Shown: in pieces, positions 58,101 to 64,000 of the stretch
Layout of the letters: the number at the start of each line of letters is the position of its first letter
Position numbering within the stretch: the first letter of the stretch is position 1
Assembly: GCA_006503535.1 (NCBI GenBank)
Contig: QYRS01000002.1
Location: 5,146,001 to 5,210,000 of the forward strand
Length of the DNA stretch: 64,000 nucleotides
Source: Arthrinium phaeospermum
Lineage: Eukaryota > Ascomycota > Sordariomycetes > Amphisphaeriales > Apiosporaceae
Direction of reading: 5' to 3'
The notes under the pieces: generated by a model
The model's input: the letters and a program-made list of their open reading frames with translations, nothing else
The model's database searches: none
What the model was told of the DNA's origin: nothing
Made by a program: the position numbers and the translations under genes

Positions 58101-58608
58101 TTCGCTCCCGGGCGAACAGATCCAGGACGTCGAGAAAGCGCAGCTCCTGGTCTGGGCGCTGGGTACCGTCCATGCCGTCTCCAGCCTACTGTCTCGCTGG
58201 CAATCCATCAAAGCCGCCTTCGCCTTCCTGGGCAAACGCCAGGATCATCAGCTGAGGTCGCGCATACATGACCTCGTCTCCAGCGTTATCCGGCGTACAT
58301 GTGCCCCGAGCATCGCCGGCACCGTCAAGAACCACGTGGCGGCGCGCAGCGAGCAGGTCAAGCGGGGTATCCGATCGCAGCCGTGGGGCTTGCCCAGGTC
58401 GTATGCTCGGTTCGGCAACCAGGAACTCGCGGCCTTGACCAACAGCGCAGATAGTTGGGTCGACCTCCTGGCGGATGGAAAGACGAGTATGGTGCTGTCG
58501 AGTCAGGAGTGGCAGGGTCGAGTTGACCGCTATGAGGCCAAGAAGGAGGCTCAAGATGCTTCCATCGAGGCGTCGCTTCGTTATATTAACTCCATGGTCA
58601 ACATATAG
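55154..58608 (+). CDS. large glycine-rich protein of unknown function, 1035 aa, six exons
   Basis: Exons are 55154-55294, 55356-55612, 55698-55976, 56040-56577, 56637-57902 and 57982-58608; all borders are GT-AG and every phase agrees, with a TACTAAC branch word before exon 3. The N-terminal part has an ISVRLAYSQDSPSVVQVFG strand region and two collagen-like Gly-rich blocks (about residues 80-115 and 160-190, for example GGNGGAGGRGEHGQDGGHG). They flank a short DILVAVDVDDTDLLLPLDF strand. Residues about 230-400 look like beta-sandwich modules (GINEPGEHILVHNLVVRNTG, typical of CARDB-like repeats). The C-terminal 600 residues form an alpha/beta region (IIIFGNQYNHPGVGLIRPWD) and a helical tail. 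No signal peptide is visible. I recall related fungal proteins with a glycine-rich DUF but cannot name a function. Confidence 0.82.
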
Positions 58609-58768
58609 GGCATGGTCAAGTATAAGGTAAACGTCCATTTCATGGGCTAATTGGTTTTTGGATAGGCAGGATGGCTAGCAGCAATACGATAGCTGGCGGG
58701 AATGGGTTAATTGGATAATCGTCGGCAGGATAAGTAGCAATAGAACTTTATGCTTACATTGTCCTGAG

Positions 58769-59443
58769 TTAGAGAAGGCCGTCGTCAAGATTTGTGATGA
58801 AGCTGTCGAAGTCGAAGTCGACATGGTCCGGCGTGAAGAGGTCAGCAGTAAGATCTGACTGGGTCGACTCAATTGCCCAGCTCTCCAGCCCCAAGGCCTC
58901 CATCATTGCGCCTGTCCCTCGTGCCACTGAGCATGGATCCTCCAAGTTCCGTTCATAGGAGGACGGCGCGCCACCGCCACTGTGTCGCAGATACTGGGCT
59001 GGCGTTATGTCGGTCACCGCCTTGAAAATCCGGTGGAAGTGCCATTTGGAAACCCCAGCCTGCCTCGCCATATCTTCTAGGCATCCCGAGTCGACTGGCG
59101 GCGGCGGAAGAGGCTGCTGACCCAGAGTATCATCAGCAACGGCCCGCGGCAACGATCCCTGTTTCACCATGGCTCTCACCCGCCGCACGGCGTGGTTTTC
59201 CGGCATCCGCCCGGCCGACTCCGGCTTGCAGCGTTTGCACGGGCGGTATCCGGCCCGTTCGGCTTGGTCGGCGGTGTCGTAGAAGTCCACGTTGGCGCGC
59301 CGCGCGAGGCGCGCTTTGCAGACGGGGCGGCAGTAGATCTTGGTGGTGCGCACGGCGTAGAGGAAGACGCCGTCGGCTAGGGCGTCTTTGCGCTGGACGG
59401 CGGTCCAGCGCGTGCTATCGTTGGGGAAGGCTGGGTGGGGCAT
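58769..59443 (-). CDS. Ada-type zinc domain plus AraC helix-turn-helix regulator, 224 aa
   Basis: This is a single exon starting at the first ATG in frame. Residues about 10-75 form the Ada N-terminal zinc domain, which in bacterial Ada takes up a methyl group from DNA methylphosphotriesters on one cysteine and then activates transcription. The four ligand cysteines are at 38, 42, 69 and 72 (CRPVC and CKRC), the same positions as in E. coli Ada. An AraC-type helix-turn-helix follows at about 125-170 (LEDMARQAGVSKWHFHRIFK, then TPAQYL). The O6-alkylguanine methyltransferase domain and its PCHR motif are absent, so it resembles Bacillus AdaA in layout. The acidic C-terminus (DHVDFDFDSFITNLDDGL) could be a eukaryotic-type activation region. 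A bacterial origin is likely for this family in fungi. Confidence 0.9.
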   Translation of the reverse strand: MPHPAFPNDSTRWTAVQRKDALADGVFLYAVRTTKIYCRPVCKARLARRANVDFYDTADQAERAGYRPCKRCKPESAGRMPENHAVRRVRAMVKQGSLPRAVADDTLGQQPLPPPPVDSGCLEDMARQAGVSKWHFHRIFKAVTDITPAQYLRHSGGGAPSSYERNLEDPCSVARGTGAMMEALGLESWAIESTQSDLTADLFTPDHVDFDFDSFITNLDDGLL

Positions 59444-59945
59444 GATGACGGGGTCCTGATGGAGTATGCAGCAAACGGTTGGCTGTCTCTTGCTCTTGTT
59501 AACCAGTGATATTGGTCTGGTCGCTTGGGATGATGAGGGGAGTAAGAATGGTTCCAGGAGAGAGTGCCGAAGACGATCTGCCGTGAGCAAGCCGTCGCTT
59601 GCTAGGGAAGTGGCCAATCAAAATCGCTGCTAGTTTAGCCAGACCCGCCCAGACCATTGACATGTGTTGCTCATTGGTCACAACTACAGCAAATACGAAA
59701 ATTGGGGGCTTGCTTCGAAACTAACCAATGGGCCGCCAAATTCCTACGGCGAAGGCTCTTATTGGTCACATCTATGGCATTCATGTTGGCCATCAGATGC
59801 TGAGTCTGTGTATATAAGGGCGTAGAGCAGACATTGATAGAAATGTACGTTATCTTATGAAGCACTCATCCAAACGCCCTATCTCATTCTGTTGGCTCAA
59901 ACCCTCCTGATCATCACTTCAGCCAGCAACTTTCCATATTCAGCC
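59444..59945. promoter_or_regulatory. divergent promoter of the Ada-type regulator and flavin-reductase genes
   Basis: The two start codons are 502 bp apart. Four CCAAT pentamers are seen (59614 and 59725 on the plus strand; 59673 and 59761 on the minus). The latter two lie within identical 10-mers ATTGGTCACA (59673-59682 and 59761-59770). A TATATAAG box is at 59811, about 135 bp before the flavin-reductase ATG. Co-regulation is an inference. Confidence 0.5.
59811..59818 (+). promoter_or_regulatory. TATA box of the flavin-reductase-like gene
   Basis: A perfect TATATAAG word lies upstream of the start codon at 59946 in the expected orientation. Confidence 0.6.
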
Positions 59946-60650
59946 ATGCACTCCGTCATAACACCAGCCATCATGTACTGGGGTACCCCTGTTGTCATGG
60001 TCACTACCGAGAACGAGGATGGAAGTGCCAATATCGCGCCCATGTCGTCGGCCTGGTGGCTCGGCCATCGATGTGTACTGGGACTGGCCGCCGTATCACA
60101 GACCACCATCAACCTCCTGCGCTCCAAACAATGTGTTCTCAACCTCCCGAGCGATAGCATGGGGCCTTACATCAACGCCATTGCCAAAACAACCGGCACC
60201 CCCGTCGTCCCTCCGCTGAAGCAAGCACTCGGCTACGAGCACTGCAAGGACAAGTTTGCACGATCGGGCTTGACACGGCAGCCGTCCGACCTCGTTCGAC
60301 CGCCACGCATCGCCGAGTGTCCGGTGCAGATGGAGGCAGAGGTCATGGGCACCACCGAGCTGATGCAAGACGACCCGGACCGAGCGGGGGTCATATTGGC
60401 CATCGAGGTCAAGGTTGTCCGGACCCATGTCCTGAACGAGCTTCGCCTGCCCGGCCACAGCAACCGCATCGACCCCGACCGTTGGCGGCCGATGATCATG
60501 AGCTTCCAGGAGCTGTACGGACTCGCCCCCAAACAGACGGCCTCGGCCCTTGCTTCGATCGACGAAGAGAAATACCGCGGCTTGACGCAGTCGGATCCGG
60601 TAGCGTCGGCCGACATCTTGGACGATGTCGAGACGAAAGAGCGTAAATAA
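59946..60650 (+). CDS. flavin reductase-like (FMN-binding split-barrel) protein, 234 aa
   Basis: This is a single exon starting at MHSVITPAIMYWGTPVVMVT, the first ATG in frame and the usual start of the family. The flavin-binding split barrel is recognised from that opening strand, NEDGSANIAPMSSAWWLG, and the CVLNLPSD strand. Such proteins bind FMN and either reduce flavin with NAD(P)H for partner enzymes or act as flavoredoxin-like carriers. Residues about 130-165 form the second barrel half (IAECPVQMEAEVMGTTEL). No signal peptide or membrane helix is visible. It is divergent from the Ada-type regulator and convergent with the PRISE-like gene 136 bp downstream. Confidence 0.88.
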   Translation: MHSVITPAIMYWGTPVVMVTTENEDGSANIAPMSSAWWLGHRCVLGLAAVSQTTINLLRSKQCVLNLPSDSMGPYINAIAKTTGTPVVPPLKQALGYEHCKDKFARSGLTRQPSDLVRPPRIAECPVQMEAEVMGTTELMQDDPDRAGVILAIEVKVVRTHVLNELRLPGHSNRIDPDRWRPMIMSFQELYGLAPKQTASALASIDEEKYRGLTQSDPVASADILDDVETKERK

Positions 60651-60786
60651 GGCAATGCTGTAGGGTAGATATTTGCTAGTTGAATAGGGAGTGTAGCTAG
60701 CTAAAGGTGCTTTAGCCACGGAGGGCATGGATTACGGACACAGTTTGATTTGGAGGATGTAATAGATTAGACTTATCACTACTAGA

Positions 60787-62194
60787 CTAGAGTATCAAGC
60801 CAGCCTTTCGAAACATGTCGAAAGCCTCGAGCCATCCTACCACCGGGTCTCTTCTCTCCTTGAATCCGGCTTCCCTCAGTCTGTCAAGCGACAACTGTCT
60901 GTCGAAGGTCAACCACGAGCCAACGCTGTCCAGCTGCTTCCTGCCTGCACCCACGCCACCCTCGACAGCCTTTTCCAGACCATGCTCCCTAAAGACGCCT
61001 TGGTGCCGTTCGACATACTCACTAGGCAGCAGATCGGTGTCTGACCTGGCCTCGGGCCCCGTGCCCACGAGCCCAAACCACGCCGCCAGATGAGGCCACA
61101 CGTCGCCCATCTTGGACGGCGCGTCCGAGTCGGCGATGTTGAACAGCCTCCCGTCGCCGCAGCGCTCTGGGTTCTGGCCGGCATAAATCGCCAATTGGGC
61201 AATGGTGCTTGCCGAGACGGGGGAGCACAGCGAGTTGTACCCGGCGGTAGTTCCGGGGAAGGGAACCTCCACAGTAGCAGTGTCGGGTTCATCCTTCACA
61301 CGGGGGCCTATTCCGTGGTTGTAGGCGTACAGGGAAAGATACTGCGCCCAGTGGAGAGCGAGACTGAACTGGGAACCATTTGGGGTAAATCCGATCTTTG
61401 TGGATCATCAGTGAATGAATGTTCTGGAGGCCTTCTCGCGTCATACGGGGTCGACTTACGATAGCGTCAGGGCAAATCTCGCACCATGTCCAGCCCTTGC
61501 CTCTGCAGGCGTCCGCCAACAGCTTCCTGAACTGCGGATACGCCACCGTCTCCTCATAATCCGGCGGCAGGCTGTTTACCATGTCCTCCGTGAGCGGCGC
61601 GGAAAACGTACCGCCTGGGATGTATATGCCGTATCCCTGTAGTCATTCAGCATAGCGCCCCTATGGTGCAGAGCTCTGGTGGGGGGCCTCACGCGTGTGC
61701 CGCCAGGGAAGACGACGAACTTGAGGTTCTGGCTTAGGGAGGAGACTGCGTCGATGACATTCTGGAGCATCTTCTTGTTGACGGCGACTTCCTCCTGGAG
61801 GTCGTGACCCACTGCGGTAAAGACTAAATATCGTGAGTGCCATCGTCAGCACGTCATCATTCGTCACATCACCATTCCCCACCTAGGGCGGGTGTCGCAT
61901 CTCACCGAAATAGTAGACGTGCGTTATCTTATCCGCCTTTGGAACCTGCTGCCTGAGCGTATCTGCCAAAGAGATCGCATCGCCCCGGAGGTCGACCCCC
62001 GAAACAAGACGTAGATCCGGTCGCCCGGCCCCGGGCTCTGGCCAATGGGCCTCGGCGACGTCGATGGGACGATTCGCCACGGCGGTTACGCTGGCAAAGG
62101 TGCCGGGTGTCGGGTAAGGAGCTAGTAGTTGGTCGACCATGGCCCACCCGATGAGGCCGGATGCACCAAAGACGATTGCGTGGTTTTCCGACAT
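60787..62194 (-). CDS. PRISE/SirQ-like NAD(P)H-dependent reductase, 401 aa, four exons
   Basis: Exons are 62194-61906, 61823-61693, 61636-61460 and 61395-60787; phases agree. It is a short-chain dehydrogenase of the extended type. It has the Rossmann glycine motif at the N-terminus (IVFGASGLIGWAMVDQL), a THVYYF strand, the family core FPGGTRGYGIYIPGG, and GFTPNGSQFSLALHWAQYL. The closest groups known to me are the PRISE enzymes (progesterone 5-beta-reductase/iridoid synthase-like, reducing enones) and fungal SirQ proteins found near secondary-metabolite genes. The exact substrate cannot be read. Residues about 220-260 give the insert common to this family. It is probably cytosolic. It lies next to the A/T-rich block at the window's right end. 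Confidence 0.87.
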
Positions 62195-62550
62195 TGTGAA
62201 TTGGCGGGATGGAACTAGCATGCACGATGTGGTATGTTGTCCTGCTGTTTTACAAGTGAGTATACGCTCATGGTCATCGTTACTCTTATGTTTGGTCAGG
62301 ACCCAGATACTAGTGGCATGACCAAATGAGCCAATGTGAGCCACTATGATTCATTCACCACCGAAAAAATTAGTGCACCAGCTATGGACACTTCGCGCTG
62401 TGTATTGAGTCGTATCGAACACCCGTCACCAGCTGCCCCGTTGACGCTAGCTAGCCCATTGTTACCTACTCCCTCGTCGATACCGGCCACTTTTTTATAT
62501 TAAAGCTATCCCTTCACGCGGACACTGTTTAGTCCTTTCGTCGCCGGTTA
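62195..62550. other. transition region before the A/T-rich block
   Basis: Promoter of the PRISE-like gene on its left. Ordinary base composition continues to about 62550 and then falls sharply. Confidence 0.5.
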
Positions 62551-64000
62551 AGACTTATTTACTTTTCTTTATAAATATTATAAATTATTTCGTATTATAA
62601 TCGGCTATTTATATAAAATTAATAATTTTATTATATTAATTTTATTATTAAAGTTTTTTAATTAATAATATTTAATATATAATTATTAAATATATTAATT
62701 ATATATTTATAATATTTTTATATATTTATTTAAAAATAAATTTTAATATATTATATATAATTAATATAAATAATAAAGAATAAATAAAAAATAATATAAA
62801 TTTATAATATTTTATATTAAAATATTATTAATTAAAAACATTTTTAATAAATAAATTAAAAAAATTAAATTTTTAATAATAATAATAAATATTAAACCCT
62901 TTTTTATTATAATTTTTAATTATAATTATTTTTATTTTTTATAATATAAAATTTAAAATAAATTTAAAGTTTATAATAATATTATATTTAATTATTTTTT
63001 TATAGAGTTTTTTTAAATATATATATATAATTAATATAAATAATAAAAAATAAATAAATAATAATATAAATTAATAATAATTTTATATTAAAATAAATAA
63101 ATATTGTAAATAATAAAAATAAATAAAATAAGTTTTTAACGATAATAAATAATAAATATTAAATTCTTTTTTTATTATAACTTTTAATTATAATTATTTA
63201 TTCTTTTTTATAATATAAAATTTAAAATAAATCCGAAATTCGTTATAATAATATATTTAAATATTAAAAAAGAATTATATTTATTTATATTATATAAATT
63301 TAAAATTTATTAAAAATTATTTATATTAAATAATAAAGTTTTTAAAATTAATATATAAATATTAATTTTATATAACTTTTTAAAAAAAGTTTTAAAAATA
63401 AATATAAATTCTTTTAATAAATATTCTTTATAATTTATAATTATTTTTATTATTATATATTTTATTTTAATTTATTATATATTATTAAATATATATATAA
63501 TTATTTATATTTTAATATTTATTTATATATTATAATAATTATTATTAATAATAATATATATATTATATATATTTATAAAAAGCGTTTTCAATAATTTAAA
63601 AAAATATTTTATTAATTATATATTATAATATTTTAAAATTAAAATATTTCGTTATATTTATTTATTTATTAAAATAAAATTATTTTAATATTATTAAAGT
63701 TATTAATAATATAATATTTTAAAAATTAAAATATATAATAATAATAATAAAAGTTAATTTAAAGTTTAATTAAAAGTAAAGTTTTATATAAATTATAGTT
63801 TTATATTAATTATTATATATATTAAATTTAAAACTTATAAATTTAATTTATATAACGTTTTAAAAGTCTTTAGCTTACGTTCGTCGCGGTAGGTATTTAT
63901 TAAGTTTAAATTATTTTATTTTAACCGTTTTATTATTTTTATTACTTTAAAATTTTCGTATAAACCTTTTATATATTTTTATATTTCCCGCCTTTTAATA
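62551..64000. repeat. extreme A/T-rich block, probably repeat-induced point-mutated repeat DNA
   Basis: From about 62551 to the window end the sequence is by eye around nine-tenths A/T, with stop codons in all frames and almost no CpA/TpG-preserving structure. Scattered GC words survive (for example near 63880-63895). This is the typical look of transposon DNA destroyed by repeat-induced point mutation, or of an A/T isochore near a centromere or telomere. No coding remnant can be recognised. Confidence 0.8.
62755..63290. repeat. diverged tandem duplication, period about 269 bp
   Basis: Matching anchors recur at a near-constant offset: TTAATATAAATAATAAA at 62761 and 63031 (270), ATATTAAA followed by a T-run near 62890 and 63157 (267), and ATAATATAAAATTTAAAATA at 62941 and 63210 (269). 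The two copies differ by substitutions and small indels. Confidence 0.7.

Overview
This window comes from a nuclear chromosome of a filamentous ascomycete (Pezizomycotina, most likely a Sordariomycete). Short GT-AG introns of about 50-130 nt interrupt most genes, and the families are fungal: a Zn2Cys6 regulator, a DUF3176 membrane protein, a heme-thiolate chloroperoxidase, P450s and a SirQ/PRISE-type reductase. The right end is an extremely A/T-rich block of the kind left by repeat-induced point mutation. All exon borders were placed by eye from splice signals, reading phase and family fit; no alignment was run.

Left part (1-8430): a tRNA-Cys with an intron, a small secreted protein, a convergent DUF4140/DUF4139 protein and a hypothetical acidic protein. 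About 7.7 kb without a convincing gene follows (8430-16160), leading to a four-exon Zn2Cys6 transcription factor.

Central housekeeping stretch (19.8-33.3 kb): a METTL16-type U6 snRNA m6A methyltransferase, a protein with tandem internal repeats, phosphomevalonate kinase (ERG8), a MYND-finger protein, a small three-exon hypothetical protein, an aldehyde dehydrogenase, and the ribosome-biogenesis factor ESF2, which is divergent from the dehydrogenase across a promoter holding four GATAA motifs.

Oxidative/accessory stretch (33.3-44.6 kb): a secreted chloroperoxidase-type peroxygenase, an intact cytochrome P450, a decayed second P450 (in-frame stop, loss of the segment between I-helix and heme loop, frameshift), a hypothetical protein and a secreted type-B carboxylesterase. 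The spacing is loose, so a shared pathway is only a possibility.

Right part (46.2-62.2 kb): NMD3 (60S export adaptor), a C2H2 zinc-finger protein, a DUF3176 membrane protein, a beta-trefoil-like membrane-anchored protein, and a 1035-residue glycine-rich protein of unknown function. Last come an Ada/AraC-type regulator, a divergent flavin-reductase-like protein and a PRISE-like reductase. From about 62.55 kb to the end the sequence is nearly all A/T and contains a diverged tandem duplication.

The items most worth a second look are the Ada-type regulator, whose four zinc cysteines fall at exactly the E. coli Ada positions but which has no alkyltransferase domain, with its repeated-motif divergent promoter; the 17-bp perfect hairpin near 54.15 kb; the P450 relic; the large glycine-rich protein; and the A/T-rich block.
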